In this document: positions 5,536 to 14,893 of the stretch, one piece after another | How the letters are laid out: each line of letters starts with the position of its first letter | Position numbering within the stretch: the stretch's first letter is position 1 | Assembly (NCBI RefSeq): GCF_000428945.1 | Contig: NZ_AUAX01000045.1 | Location: 1 to 40,853 of the forward strand | DNA from: Hamadaea tsunoensis DSM 44101 | GTDB taxonomy: Bacteria; Actinomycetota; Actinomycetes; Mycobacteriales; Micromonosporaceae | Reading direction: 5' to 3' | DNA: 40,853 nucleotides | Position numbers and translations under genes: made by a program | The notes under the pieces: generated by a model | Told to the model about the DNA's origin: nothing | Seen by the model: the letters and a program-made list of their open reading frames with translations, nothing else | The model's database searches: none

Positions 5536-8235
5536 TCAGGGTTCGCGTTGGGCCAGTTCGGCGCGGCCGCTGACCCCGAACCGGCGGTACAGGCGGGTCA
5601 GGTTCGCCTCGACGGCCTTCACCGACAGGTGCAGCGACGTCGCGATGGTCCGGTTGCTGGCGCCGTCGCGGAGGAGTTCGAGGAGGCGGCGGTCGAGGTC
5701 GCCGATCGGACCGTCGGCGGGGTCGAGCTGGTCGAGCGCCTCCTGCGTGTGGACCAGCCAGGGCGCGCACCCCGCGTCCTCGAAGATCCGGACCGCGTCG
5801 GCGAGCGCGGCCCGGGCGGCGGCGCGGCGGCGGGCCCGGCGTTCCAGGGCGGCCAGCGTCAGCCCGCACCGCGCGATCTCCAACGGGTACGCGTGCCCCG
5901 GCGCCATCAGCGTACGGAGGCGTTCGGCGGCTGCCCGCGGATCGCCGGTGGTCCCGTCCAGCAGCGTCTGTACGCGTTCCAGCCCCAGCGTGACGATGTG
6001 CCGCCCGTGCCGTTCGGCTTCCCGGCGGCCGTCGGACAGGACGGCGGCGGCGGACGCGTACTCGCCGGACAGGACGAGGGCTTCGGCGAGGTCGGCGTGG
6101 AACAGGATCATCGCCGGATCCAGGTAGCCCAGGTCGCGCAGGAGGTCCCGGCCGAGGGCCAGCCGCCGGGCGGCTTCGGCGGGGCGGCGGCGGATCAGCT
6201 CGACGCGGCCGAACAGGATGTGCGCGTACGCCTCCCATTCCGGGTCCTGTGTGGACTCGGCGGTGGCGGCGGCCGTTTCCAGGGCCTCGATGGCGACGTC
6301 GAGCGTGCCGGTGTTGAGGGCGGCGGCCCCGCGCAACGTGAGGCCCGCGGCGGGCGGCAGGTCGATGTCGGCCCACAGCATGGCGGCCAGCGCCCCGGCG
6401 TCGGCGGCGTCCCGGCAGCGGCCCGCGCGCTCGTAGGTGGACGCGGCGATGTAGAGCACCCGGCCGAGGTCGCGCGTACGCCCCGCCCGTTCGACGTCGG
6501 CCCGCAGCTGCTGGATGGTGGCGATCGCACCGGCCGTGTCGCCCCGGCGGAGCAGGACGACGGTCTGCGCCTGGCGTACCCAGACGATGGCGTCGCTCAG
6601 CGGGCGGCCCTCGGCCAGCCGGGCGGCCTCCGCGAGCGCGGACAGCGTGCCGCCGGTGTCGCTCTGCATCTCGTTGGGCACCAGCACGCCCAGCGTCTCG
6701 ATGAGCACGTCCACGTCGCCGCAGGCGCGGGCCAGCCGCAGCGCCTCGTCCATCTCGGCGACCGCCGCGTGGAAGCCGCCGACCCGCGCGATCGTCTCGA
6801 CGCGTACCCGGGCCACGCGGGCGGTCAGGACCAGGTCGCCGGCCGCGTCCACCGACGCCGCGTCCAGCAGCTCGTACACCGCCTGCGGGCCGGCCCCCTC
6901 CAGGTCCGCGAGCAGCAGCCGGGCGCGTACCCGGGCGGCCGGGTCCGCCGTGCGCAGGATCGCGGCGCAGTCGGCCCGGGCCGCCGCGCCCAACCCCGCC
7001 GACACGGCGTACGTCGCCGCCTCCAGCAGGCGCTGCACGGCCAGAGCCTCATCCGTCGTACGCGCTGCCGCGAGCCTGCTGAGCGTCGCGGCCGTGCCGG
7101 GGGCGCCCCGGCCGGCGGCCAGCTCGGCGGCGTGGGCGATCTCGTCGGCCAGGGCCGGATCCCGTTTCGTGGTCGCGAGTGCCTGATGCCGGGCGCGTTC
7201 CACCGGATCGGCGACCAGCCCGGCGAGGCGGGCGTGGGCGGCCTGCCGGGCGCGGGGCGGCGCGTCGCCGTAGACCAGCTCGGCCAGCAGCGGGTGGCGG
7301 AAACGCAGGCCGCCGTCGGGCTCGCCGACGAGGATGCCCGAGGCCAGCGCGGCGGACAGGCCCGGATCGCGTTCGCGGAACAGCTCCCGGCCCGGTCTCG
7401 CCGCCGCGGCGACCTGCAGCAGCACCGGGCGGGTGGCGGCCGGCAGCTCGCCCAGCCGCTCGGCGAGCAGGCCGCGCAGCCGGTGCGGGACGGGCAGCGG
7501 GTCGAGGTCGTCGACGCCGCCGGTCGGCCGGCTGGCCCGCGCGAGTTCCAGGGCGAACAGCGGGTTGCCGCCGCTGGCCGCGCAGATCCGGTCGAGCACC
7601 GCGTTCACCGGCGGCTCCGGTACGCGCGCCCGCACGACCTGGGCCACGGCCGAGGCCGACAGTCCACTCAGGACGATCTCGTCGACCGGTGCCGGGATCA
7701 GTCCGGCCCGGTCGTCGCCGGACTCGGGCTCGTTGACCGACAGCTGGGTGGCGATGACGCGTACCCGGGAGTTTTCCAGGCGGCGGGCGGCGAAGGCGAG
7801 AACCGCGGCGCTGGCCGGATCGACCAGCTGGGCGTCGTCGATGACCAGCAGGACCGGCCGGCGGGCCGCGAGCCCGCGCAGCAGCTCGACCACGGCGACG
7901 CGGATCGCGAGCTCGTCGGTGGCGGTGGCCGGGGTGACCCGCAGGAGCGCGCTGTCGAGGGCCTGGCGCAGGTGGTCGGGGAGCAGCTCGGCGGGCTCGG
8001 TGGACAGCGGGCCGAGCAGGTCGAGAAGGGCGAGATAGGGCAGGCCCGCCTCGGCGGCGGTCGGCTGCGTCCGCAGGACCAGGTCGCCGGCGGCCGCGGC
8101 GTGCTGGGCGATCGCCGCGAGCAGGGTGGACTTGCCGATGCCGGCCGGCCCGCGCAGCAGGACACCGCCACCTTCGGCGATGCGCCGCAGGCCACGGCGC
8201 AGCTCGTCCTCCCGCCCGACGAAGATCGATGCCAC
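5536..8235 (-). CDS. LuxR-family large ATP-binding (LAL) transcriptional regulator
   Basis: An 899-residue regulator. The order is: an N-terminal AAA/NTPase module starting FVGREDELRRGL, with Walker A GPAGIGKST (about residues 29-37) and Walker B PVLLVIDDAQLVD; a long central region of TPR-like helices; and a C-terminal LuxR helix-turn-helix (GASNRTIATSLHLSVKAVEANLTRLYRRF). This layout and length are standard for LAL/MalT-type regulators. The GTG start at 8235 places FVGRE at the N-terminus as in homologues; a longer frame upstream reads into low-complexity sequence. It ends in the repeat-rich convergent gap. The downstream neighbour on its 5' side is the M4 protease, same strand. Its inducer and targets are unknown. 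Confidence 0.9.
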   Translation of the reverse strand: MASIFVGREDELRRGLRRIAEGGGVLLRGPAGIGKSTLLAAIAQHAAAAGDLVLRTQPTAAEAGLPYLALLDLLGPLSTEPAELLPDHLRQALDSALLRVTPATATDELAIRVAVVELLRGLAARRPVLLVIDDAQLVDPASAAVLAFAARRLENSRVRVIATQLSVNEPESGDDRAGLIPAPVDEIVLSGLSASAVAQVVRARVPEPPVNAVLDRICAASGGNPLFALELARASRPTGGVDDLDPLPVPHRLRGLLAERLGELPAATRPVLLQVAAAARPGRELFRERDPGLSAALASGILVGEPDGGLRFRHPLLAELVYGDAPPRARQAAHARLAGLVADPVERARHQALATTKRDPALADEIAHAAELAAGRGAPGTAATLSRLAAARTTDEALAVQRLLEAATYAVSAGLGAAARADCAAILRTADPAARVRARLLLADLEGAGPQAVYELLDAASVDAAGDLVLTARVARVRVETIARVGGFHAAVAEMDEALRLARACGDVDVLIETLGVLVPNEMQSDTGGTLSALAEAARLAEGRPLSDAIVWVRQAQTVVLLRRGDTAGAIATIQQLRADVERAGRTRDLGRVLYIAASTYERAGRCRDAADAGALAAMLWADIDLPPAAGLTLRGAAALNTGTLDVAIEALETAAATAESTQDPEWEAYAHILFGRVELIRRRPAEAARRLALGRDLLRDLGYLDPAMILFHADLAEALVLSGEYASAAAVLSDGRREAERHGRHIVTLGLERVQTLLDGTTGDPRAAAERLRTLMAPGHAYPLEIARCGLTLAALERRARRRAAARAALADAVRIFEDAGCAPWLVHTQEALDQLDPADGPIGDLDRRLLELLRDGASNRTIATSLHLSVKAVEANLTRLYRRFGVSGRAELAQREP

Positions 8236-8308
8236 CGGCAAAGTCTGCCGCGAATCGCGCCCGCGCGCGACCACCTTACGGGTCGCGCGCGGGCCTCGAC
8301 GGCGTCGA

Positions 8309-10498
8309 TCAGCCGAGAGAAACGTCATCGAGCAGGAAATCGGTCGCGAGGTACTGGTCCTCGGTGCCGAGGAACTTGACGGTGACGGTCTGGCCGGCGT
8401 ACGCGGACAGGTCCAGCGAGCGCAGGACGTAGCCGCCACCGGCGTTGGCGTTGCTCCAGGTCTGCTTGGTGACCCCGTTGACCTGGACCTTGAGGGTGTC
8501 GTACGCGGTCGAGCCGGACTCCGCGGTGGTCACCGAGAGGTAGTACCGCAGGGTCCCGCCGGCCGGCACGGTGACGGTCTGGGAGATGGACTCCGAGTAC
8601 GCGTACCCGTAACCCAGCAAGTAGGCGAAGTAGCTGCCGCCGTGCGCGGTGCCGCCGTAGCTGCCGTTGGAAATCGTGTAGGTGTTGCCGGTCCAGCCGG
8701 TCGTCCCCGACTCGAAGCCGCCGTTGACGATCGCGTTGCCGCTCGGCGGCGGGCTGCTCGTCGGGCTCGTGGTCGGGCTGCTCGTCGGGCTGGTGCTCGG
8801 GCTGGTGCTCGGCTGCGGGCTGGCCGACGGGCTCGTGCTCGGCTGCGCGCTGCCGGTCGGGGACGGCAGGGCCGAGCCGACGCTGACCGCCGCCCACGCA
8901 ACCGAGACCTGCCAGTACTCGACGCTGCTCGCGCCGTACAGGTCCTTGGCCGCGTTGAGGGTGGCCGTACGCGCGCTCGCGTAGTTGGTCGTCGACGTCA
9001 TGTAGACCGTCAGCGCCCGGTACTCGATCGCGGCCGCCTTGTCCCGGCCGATGCCGGCGACGGTGGAGCTGTTGCAGGTGACGCCGTTGTGCGAGCGGCC
9101 GCCGATCGTCTTCGCGCCGCTGCCCTCGGACAGCAGGTAGAAGAAGTGGTTGCCGATGCCCGACGAGTAGTGCACGTCGAGGTTGCCGACGCCCGAGTAC
9201 CAGCAGCCCTTGGAGGCGCCGTCGAGGGTCGGGTCGTCCATCCGCCGCAGCGCGCCGGCGTTGCCCACCGACCAGTTGATCTTCTCGCCGATGTAGTAGT
9301 CACCGGGGTCGGCCGAGTTGTTCGCGTAGAACTCCACGACCGTGCCGAAGATGTCGCTCATGGACTCGTTGAGGCCGCCGGACTCGCCGGAGTACTGCAG
9401 CCCGGCCGTGTTCGACGTGACACCGTGGGTCAGCTCGTGGCCGGTCACGTCCAGCGACACCACCGGGGTGCTGCTGTTGGACGAGTTGCCGTCGCCGAAC
9501 ACCATGCAGAAGCAGCTGTCCTGCCAGTACGCGTTGAGCAGGTTGCTGCCCACGTGCGCGTACGCGGTGGCGCCCACGCCGTCGCCCCGGATGCCGGAGC
9601 GGCCGAACGTGGCCTTGTAGTAGTCCCAGGTCTTCGACAGGCCGTAGTTCACGTCCACGCCGGCCGTCGCCCGGTCGGTCTTCGCGCCGTTGCCCCACAC
9701 GTTGTCGGAGTCCGTGTACAGGGTCGCCCCCGACGACGGGCTGTTCTCCGAGGCGCCGTGCGAGTCGTAGATCTTCGTGTTGCCGCGTACCGGGTCGGTC
9801 ATGGTGTAGGAGCCGCCCGACTGGGTGGTGTCGAGCGAGACCTGGCCGACCAGCAGGCTGTTGCCGGTGCCGGTGACCTCGTGGATGAGCTCGTAGTTGT
9901 CGATCACCGAGCCGCTGTCCGCGTCGGTCACGACCATCTCCCGGGTCAGGTGCCCGGTCGCGTCGCTACCGTCGACAGTGGACCGGTACGCCAGCCGCGG
10001 CACGCCGGTCACGGCGTACACGACCAGGTCGGCCTGGGTTCCGCGGTGCTTCTGGCCGTGCCGGGCGTGGCCAGGAGCGGCGGCCAGGGCCTGCTGGCGC
10101 GTGATCTTCGGCGTCTCCGAGGCGAGATTGATCGACCCGGCGTACGCCCAGTCGCTCGTGCGGATCGAGCCGTCGGCCCCGCGGTGCACGACGAGATCGC
10201 CGCCCACCACCGGGATGCCCGCGTAGGTGCGGTCGTAGCGAACGTGGCGGCTGCCGTCCGAGTCGACGGTCACGTCCTTGGCCACCAGGCGTTCCCGGGA
10301 ACCGAGCCCCAGCGCCTTCGCGACCTGCGCCGCCTCGCTCCCGGCCACCCGCAGCGCCTCCCCGCGCTGCTGGACGGACAGGAAGCGGGGCGCGACGGTC
10401 GCCTCCCGCGCGGCGGTCGTGGTGGCCTGCGCCAGCCCCACCCCGCCGAGTGTCAGCACAGCGGTCGCGGCGACCGCGACCACGGCTCTGCGTGACAT
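8309..10498 (-). CDS. Secreted M4 family (thermolysin-like) metallopeptidase with C-terminal accessory domain
   Basis: A 729-residue exported endopeptidase. A signal peptide occupies about residues 1-26 (RR then a hydrophobic core, AQA). A propeptide of FTP/PepSY type runs to about residue 215. The catalytic domain has HELTH at 354-358 and the downstream zinc ligand in GGLNES (E378), with the catalytic His region in HYSSGIGNHFFYLL. After the M4 C-terminal helical domain comes a Pro/Ser/Thr linker of SPSTSP-type repeats, then a C-terminal beta-sandwich of about 130 residues (NGGFESGTTGW start, DDVSLG end) resembling carbohydrate- or surface-binding modules of secreted actinobacterial proteases. 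Probably a nutritional extracellular protease; substrate not known. Confidence 0.93.
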   Translation of the reverse strand: MSRRAVVAVAATAVLTLGGVGLAQATTTAAREATVAPRFLSVQQRGEALRVAGSEAAQVAKALGLGSRERLVAKDVTVDSDGSRHVRYDRTYAGIPVVGGDLVVHRGADGSIRTSDWAYAGSINLASETPKITRQQALAAAPGHARHGQKHRGTQADLVVYAVTGVPRLAYRSTVDGSDATGHLTREMVVTDADSGSVIDNYELIHEVTGTGNSLLVGQVSLDTTQSGGSYTMTDPVRGNTKIYDSHGASENSPSSGATLYTDSDNVWGNGAKTDRATAGVDVNYGLSKTWDYYKATFGRSGIRGDGVGATAYAHVGSNLLNAYWQDSCFCMVFGDGNSSNSSTPVVSLDVTGHELTHGVTSNTAGLQYSGESGGLNESMSDIFGTVVEFYANNSADPGDYYIGEKINWSVGNAGALRRMDDPTLDGASKGCWYSGVGNLDVHYSSGIGNHFFYLLSEGSGAKTIGGRSHNGVTCNSSTVAGIGRDKAAAIEYRALTVYMTSTTNYASARTATLNAAKDLYGASSVEYWQVSVAWAAVSVGSALPSPTGSAQPSTSPSASPQPSTSPSTSPTSSPTTSPTSSPPPSGNAIVNGGFESGTTGWTGNTYTISNGSYGGTAHGGSYFAYLLGYGYAYSESISQTVTVPAGGTLRYYLSVTTAESGSTAYDTLKVQVNGVTKQTWSNANAGGGYVLRSLDLSAYAGQTVTVKFLGTEDQYLATDFLLDDVSLG

Positions 10499-10642
10499 GT
10501 CGTGTTCCTCTTCCGGGCCCGGGTCAGGGGGTTGGCGTCCACGTCTGTGAACGGCCGGTGTACGGGCCCGGAAGGAACGTAGAACCGTATCGACGGTTGT
10601 CAGAAGCAGGGCAAGGGGCGGTCAAGGGTCCCGCAGGGGAGA

Positions 10643-11635
10643 TCACCTATCGGCGGTAGGGGAACCCCACGACGCGTACGCGGCGCGCAGCGCGGCCCGG
10701 TTCTCGGGCTGGCTGAGCACGTTGTCGCTGTCGGCCCACTGGTCGATGGGGCCGAGGTCCACCGGCAGGCTGCGCAGCCGGGGATCGCGGATGCCGGCCC
10801 GGTGCCGCTGGACCAGATCGGCCCGGATCGTCCGGACCGGACGGTCGAAGAAGGGTTCCGTCGCCGGGGCGCCGTTCAGCCGGTCGGCCACCGCGCAGAT
10901 CGCGGCCTCCCGGTCCCGCCAGTCGTCGGCGAACACGCCGCTCAGGTCGAGTTCGACCGGCAGCAGCTTCTCGCGCCACTTGGCGTACGGCGGCCATTTC
11001 CGGTGCAGCAGGTACGCCAGCCGCATCAGATCGCCGCCGATCCGCGCGCTGATCAGGCGCGACTGCGTCTCCTGCCCGGTCGTCGCGCTCCGCCCGAGCA
11101 TCGGCAGCCGCCCGCCGATCCGGGCCCACGCCGAAGCGACCACGTAACACTCGACCTCGGCGGGGTACCAGGCGAGCCGCTCGCGCAGCGGGGCCAGCCC
11201 CTGGGTGGCGTCGACGAAGACGGTCCCGGCGGTCACCTCCAGCACGGCCTGCCCGGTCAGCATCAGCCAGTCGATCGGCCCCCACGGCGTACGCGGATCC
11301 AGGGTGAGCCGGTCCCGCGCGAAATCGTCCACTGTGTCCACGGACACCCGGTGGGACTCCGACTGGTCCCACGTGACCGGGAAGCGTACGGGGTGGCCGT
11401 CGAACTCGTCGGGCAGCCGCTCGTCGAGCAGCGCCCGGATCTCGGCCACGGCATCGGGTTCGTCGACGAGGATGGTGAGCCGGCAGCCCCAGTCGTGATC
11501 CCGGCTGCGGTCGTCGTCCGTGCCCAGCACGTCCGAGCCGGACCCCAGGCGGCCGGCCGCGTACGCGTACCGCTCGATGATCGGGGCGACGACCTGGTCG
11601 TGGAAGGCTTGCGCCAGTTCGGTTCCGTTACGCAC
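10643..11635 (-). CDS. DUF4037 nucleotidyltransferase-like protein
   Basis: A 330-residue cytoplasmic protein. The N-terminal GSGSDVLGTDDDRSRDHDWG resembles a nucleotidyltransferase G-S-x-x-x-D-x-D core, with Asp/His residues for metal binding. The C-terminal part is helical (DUF4037 region, RIGGDLMRLAYLLHRKWPPYAKWRE). The GTG at 11635 is chosen because it begins VRNGTELAQAFHDQVVAP, in line with the domain start; the longer frame overlaps the divergent promoter region. It is divergently oriented to the beta-lactamase-fold gene at 11740. Function unknown; kanamycin-nucleotidyltransferase-like folds suggest nucleotide transfer, unproven here. Confidence 0.8.
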   Translation of the reverse strand: MRNGTELAQAFHDQVVAPIIERYAYAAGRLGSGSDVLGTDDDRSRDHDWGCRLTILVDEPDAVAEIRALLDERLPDEFDGHPVRFPVTWDQSESHRVSVDTVDDFARDRLTLDPRTPWGPIDWLMLTGQAVLEVTAGTVFVDATQGLAPLRERLAWYPAEVECYVVASAWARIGGRLPMLGRSATTGQETQSRLISARIGGDLMRLAYLLHRKWPPYAKWREKLLPVELDLSGVFADDWRDREAAICAVADRLNGAPATEPFFDRPVRTIRADLVQRHRAGIRDPRLRSLPVDLGPIDQWADSDNVLSQPENRAALRAAYASWGSPTADR

Positions 11636-11739
11636 GCACCAGTATGCAACGTTTCCCGGCCGGGGGGCGTCATGACTATGGCGGGCTGGATCATGCCCGG
11701 TCCGCCGCCTCACGGGGTTCACAACCAAAGGAGAAGCGC

Positions 11740-12777
11740 GTGACCGCTCAGTTGAGCCGCCGGACAGCCCTCGCGTTGGGTAGCGTCGCAGCCGGAGCCG
11801 CCGTCGTCGGGACGGCCTCACCCGCTCTGGCAGAGGAGGGCACCGTGCCCGCTGGGACGACCACCACCCCTGTCCCGTCGACCAACAAAGTCACCACTGC
11901 CATCGGCCGGGCGTACCGGACCGCCGCCACGGCCGCCGGGGGCACCTGGAACTCCTTCATCACCGTCGCCGGGTCGGACGGGGTCGTGCGGACCGCCGTG
12001 GACACCGCGGCCGACGTGGTGGTGGAGGCGTACAGCGTCAACAAGATCGCGGTCGCCACCGCGGTACTGGACAAAGTGGACCGGGGCCTGCTCAGCCTCG
12101 ACCAGCAGATCGAGGTCAGCTCGGCCATCGTCATCCCGGGCGGCGACGGCATCTTCTCGCTCGACGGCGCGTACCCGAGCCTGGTGACGGTCGGCCACGC
12201 CCTCGCGGCCCTGCTCACCGTCTCCGACGACACGGCCGTACGCCTCTGCGGACTGGTCGCGCCCGCGCTGGAGATCAACCAGATCCTGGTCGACAAGGGC
12301 TTCCCGCTGACGCAGGTGCAGCCGGTGGCCAACCCGAACCGCTTCTACCTGGGCACGTCGACCGCGCGCTCGACCCACGGCATCCTGCAGGCCCTCGCCG
12401 CCGGTACGCTCCTCAGCCCCTCGTCGACCGAGTACCTGCTCACCGTGCTGCGCTCGCCGATCGCGTTCACGGACGGCATCCGCCGGACGATGTCGGGCGA
12501 CGAGCGGGCCCGGATCGCCACCAAGGCGGGCTGGTTCGACGACGGCGGCCGGGGCGAGGCGGGCATCGTGTTCGACGCGTCGGGTGCGCCGTCGCTGACC
12601 TACGCGATGTTCTCGTTCGGCCAGGCGGACCCGGCGAACTTCGGTGCCACGCACCCGGCCGTGCAGGCCCGGGCCACGATGGGCCGCCAGTTCCTGGACA
12701 TCCTCGGTGCCGCCGCCGGTACGCCGCTCGCGATCAAGCGGAAGGCGCCGGTCCGCCGCCTCACGAACGGCAACTGA
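11740..12777 (+). CDS. Tat-exported serine hydrolase of class A beta-lactamase fold
   Basis: A 345-residue exported protein. A twin-arginine leader (SRRTALALG, cleavage near ALA, residue 31) follows a GTG start with AAAGGAG 8 bases upstream. Penicillin-recognising motifs are visible but altered: SVNK at 99-102 (SxxK), SDD at 162-164 (usually SDN) and KAG at 262-264 (usually KTG or KSG). No clear class A omega-loop ExxLN motif is seen. The altered third and fourth motifs make true beta-lactamase activity doubtful; a DD-peptidase-like or other serine esterase is possible. The gene is followed by a hairpin and a 70-bp palindrome. Confidence 0.82.
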   Translation: MTAQLSRRTALALGSVAAGAAVVGTASPALAEEGTVPAGTTTTPVPSTNKVTTAIGRAYRTAATAAGGTWNSFITVAGSDGVVRTAVDTAADVVVEAYSVNKIAVATAVLDKVDRGLLSLDQQIEVSSAIVIPGGDGIFSLDGAYPSLVTVGHALAALLTVSDDTAVRLCGLVAPALEINQILVDKGFPLTQVQPVANPNRFYLGTSTARSTHGILQALAAGTLLSPSSTEYLLTVLRSPIAFTDGIRRTMSGDERARIATKAGWFDDGGRGEAGIVFDASGAPSLTYAMFSFGQADPANFGATHPAVQARATMGRQFLDILGAAAGTPLAIKRKAPVRRLTNGN

Positions 12778-12792
12778 CCGTCCCCCTCCCCT

Positions 12793-12813
12793 CGATCGGA
12801 CGCCGTCCGATCG
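12793..12813 (+). terminator. Hairpin after the beta-lactamase-fold gene
   Basis: CGATCGGAC and GTCCGATCG are perfect 9-base inverted arms with a 3-base loop, 15 bases after the stop at 12777. There is no T-run, as is common for actinomycete terminators. It precedes the 70-bp palindrome at 12839, so this convergent gap holds two stem-loops in series. Confidence 0.6.
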
Positions 12814-12838
12814 TCCGGGGTGCGCCCGTCAAGGTGCG

Positions 12839-12908
12839 ACGATCTTGCGCGAATGTCCCAAAATTCGCGGCTTATGCCGGAATAGCCCGGACATTCGCGC
12901 AAGATCGT
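12839..12908. repeat. 70-bp palindrome family, intact copy
   Basis: Perfect 20-base arms (ACGATCTTGCGCGAATGTCC and its inverse at 12889-12908) flank a 30-base centre that is itself partly palindromic (ATTCGCGGC against GCCGGAAT). The copy lies between two genes that end toward each other (12777 and 12995). A bidirectional terminator role is likely but is inference. Confidence 0.9.
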
Positions 12909-12994
12909 ACGAGAAGGCCGGGGCCCCGGGGCGGGGCGGGGGCGTGGCGAGTGGGGGCGTGGCGAGAGGGGGCGGGGCGGGAGAGGGCGGGGCG

Positions 12995-14287
12995 TCAGGG
13001 GCGGCGGCGGCGGCAGGTGCGCGCCGGGGTGCGGACGTGTTCCGGGCCGGTGGGCGGGATCGGGAACGTCGGCAGGACCGCCGCCATCGAGAACGCCGCC
13101 GGGGTCGCGAACATCTGGGTCACCCACACCGAGGGCTCGTGCCGGGCCGCACCGAGGCCGGCGACCTCGGCGGACGGGGCTTCCGTGGTGGTGGCCGCGG
13201 CCAGGCCCAGGGCGGCCGGCCGGCGGTCGACCGTGAGGACCGGTCCGTCCGGGACGGGGGCCGCGCCCAGCCCGGCGCCGACGCCCAGCACGTCCTCGGC
13301 TGCTCCGTCCTCGCCCGGTGCGTCCACGGTCGTCTCGGCGGTGGCCGGACCGGGGGCCGCGGATCTGGTGAGGCGGCGCATGCCCGCCCAGGCCACGAGG
13401 CCGATCGGGATGATCAGCCAGCACGACAGGACGCGGTACCCGAGCACCGCCACGGCCGCCGAGGCGTTGCTGGCCCCGGCGCCGACGAGACCCGCGAGCA
13501 GGCCGGTCTCGATGACGCCGATGCCGCCCGGGGTCAGCGGGATCTGCCGGATGACCTGCACGGCGAGGTAGGTCGCGGCGACGGCCGTCACCGGCAGCGA
13601 GACGTGGAACGCGTGCAGCACCGCCACCAGGCAGATCAGGTCGAACAGCCAGTTGACGATCGCGAAGTACAGCGCCGCGAGCCAGTGCCGCGGTGCGATC
13701 TGGTGGGCCGCGGTGACGAGCGGTTCGAGACGCGTACCGGGGCGGGGCCGCCACAGGCGCCACACGAGCGCGACGACGACCGCGGCGGCCAGCGTGGTCC
13801 CGGCCAGCAGCTTGATCGGCACGACCCCGGAGACCGCGCCGCCGATCAGGTAGAGCACGCCGAGACCGACGAACGACATGAGCCCCGAGAGGATCATGAC
13901 CGCCATCGCGACCGGCTTGCTCGCGCCCTTGGCCCGGAACTGCTGGAACGCCCAGCCGGCCGAGACCGCCGAACCCGCGGGCAGGCTGATCGCGATGGCC
14001 GAGCGGCTGACCGTGAGGGCCATCGAGAACGGCATCGACATGCGTACGCCGAACGCCTTCAGCAACCGCCGCTGCTGGCGGGCGAACATGCCCAGGGAGG
14101 CGAGTTCGGCGAGGGCGGCGACGGCCATCCAGCCGGTCGAGGCGGAGTGCGCGGCGAGCACGACATCGCCGAGATCGGGAACTTTGCCCCGGAGTACGAA
14201 GTACACGAGTGCGGCTGCGGCGAAGTAGAACGCCCACCGCAGGTATTTGCGGACCGGGCGTGCCGCCACGGCCGCCTCACTCACCAC
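12995..14287 (-). CDS. Lysylphosphatidylglycerol synthase TM region/UPF0104 flippase-like membrane protein
   Basis: A 430-residue polytopic membrane protein. Hydrophobic segments begin at YLRWAFYFAAAALVYFVL and recur about eight times. The family's signature near the end of the membrane domain, IRQIPLTPGGIGVIETGLLAGL, is clear. This domain (as in AglD/MprF N-termini) is associated with lipid or lipid-linked sugar translocation. After about residue 310 there is a 120-residue Ala/Pro/Thr-rich cytosolic tail with no recognised domain, ending in an Arg-rich stretch. The GTG at 14287 has GGAGGA 7 bases upstream, which decides the start over the longer frame. It faces the beta-lactamase-fold gene across a palindrome. 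Confidence 0.82.
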   Translation of the reverse strand: MVSEAAVAARPVRKYLRWAFYFAAAALVYFVLRGKVPDLGDVVLAAHSASTGWMAVAALAELASLGMFARQQRRLLKAFGVRMSMPFSMALTVSRSAIAISLPAGSAVSAGWAFQQFRAKGASKPVAMAVMILSGLMSFVGLGVLYLIGGAVSGVVPIKLLAGTTLAAAVVVALVWRLWRPRPGTRLEPLVTAAHQIAPRHWLAALYFAIVNWLFDLICLVAVLHAFHVSLPVTAVAATYLAVQVIRQIPLTPGGIGVIETGLLAGLVGAGASNASAAVAVLGYRVLSCWLIIPIGLVAWAGMRRLTRSAAPGPATAETTVDAPGEDGAAEDVLGVGAGLGAAPVPDGPVLTVDRRPAALGLAAATTTEAPSAEVAGLGAARHEPSVWVTQMFATPAAFSMAAVLPTFPIPPTGPEHVRTPARTCRRRRP

Positions 14288-14400
14288 GCCAGCGTCCTCC
14301 GCCCCCCGGCCCGCTCGCAAGATCGGATGACGCGAAACACATCCCCTGGCAGACTGAGCAGCGTGGCGGGACCACGCTGAGAACGCGACAGGAGTGCCTG

Positions 14401-14667
14401 ATGGCCGAGAGCCCGAAGCAGATGACCGACGACCAGATCCTCGCCCACATCAACGAGCTGGAGGCCGAGGAGCGCCTGCTGCGCCAGAACCTGGGCGCGG
14501 GCCGGCTGAGCGTCGAGGAGGAGCAGGCCCGGCTGGCCGCCCTCGAGGTCGAGCTCGACCGCAGCTGGGACCTGCTGCGCCAGCGCCGGGCCAAGGCCTC
14601 GGCGCACCAGAACCCCGACGACGCGCAGGAGCGCCCGGCCGTCCAGGTCGAGAACTACGAGGGCTGA
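14401..14667 (+). CDS. DUF2630 family protein
   Basis: An 88-residue acidic, mostly helical protein. ILAHINELEAEERLLR and the following RLAALEVELDRSWDLLRQRRA predict a coiled-coil hairpin, the whole of this small actinobacterial family. The ATG at 14401 has ACAGGAG upstream. Its last 13 bases overlap the 3' end of the convergent DUF2277 gene. Function unknown. Confidence 0.85.
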   Translation: MAESPKQMTDDQILAHINELEAEERLLRQNLGAGRLSVEEEQARLAALEVELDRSWDLLRQRRAKASAHQNPDDAQERPAVQVENYEG

Positions 14668-14876
14668 CGACCGGCGCGTACCTGCAGGGAACCCAGGAGT
14701 TCGGCGGTGGCCCGGGTCACCGCCGCAACGGCGGCGTCGAACGCCTCGGCGTTGTGGGCGGCCGGCGCGCGGAAGCCCGAGATCTTGCGGACGTACTGCA
14801 GGGCCGCTGCCCGGATGTCCTCCTCGGTCACGAGCTCCTGGAACGGCGGGCGCAGGGTCTTGATGCTTCGGCACAT
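14655..14876 (-). CDS. DUF2277 family protein
   Basis: A 73-residue protein, MCRSIKTLRPP at the N-terminus, then the conserved EDIRAAALQYVRKISGFRAPA segment that defines the family. The length is normal. It converges on the DUF2630 gene, overlapping it by 13 bases, and is separated by 17 bases from the start of the divergent GH20 gene, so the promoter of each must lie in or beside the other. No function is known. Confidence 0.87.
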   Translation of the reverse strand: MCRSIKTLRPPFQELVTEEDIRAAALQYVRKISGFRAPAAHNAEAFDAAVAAVTRATAELLGSLQVRAGRQPS

Positions 14877-14893
14877 GCCCCGATTATCTGCCT

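Noticed and set aside
5164-8379. Long plus-strand frame of 1071 codons
   Set aside because: It lies antisense to the LuxR gene, and its sequence is Gln/Arg/Gly-rich without domains.
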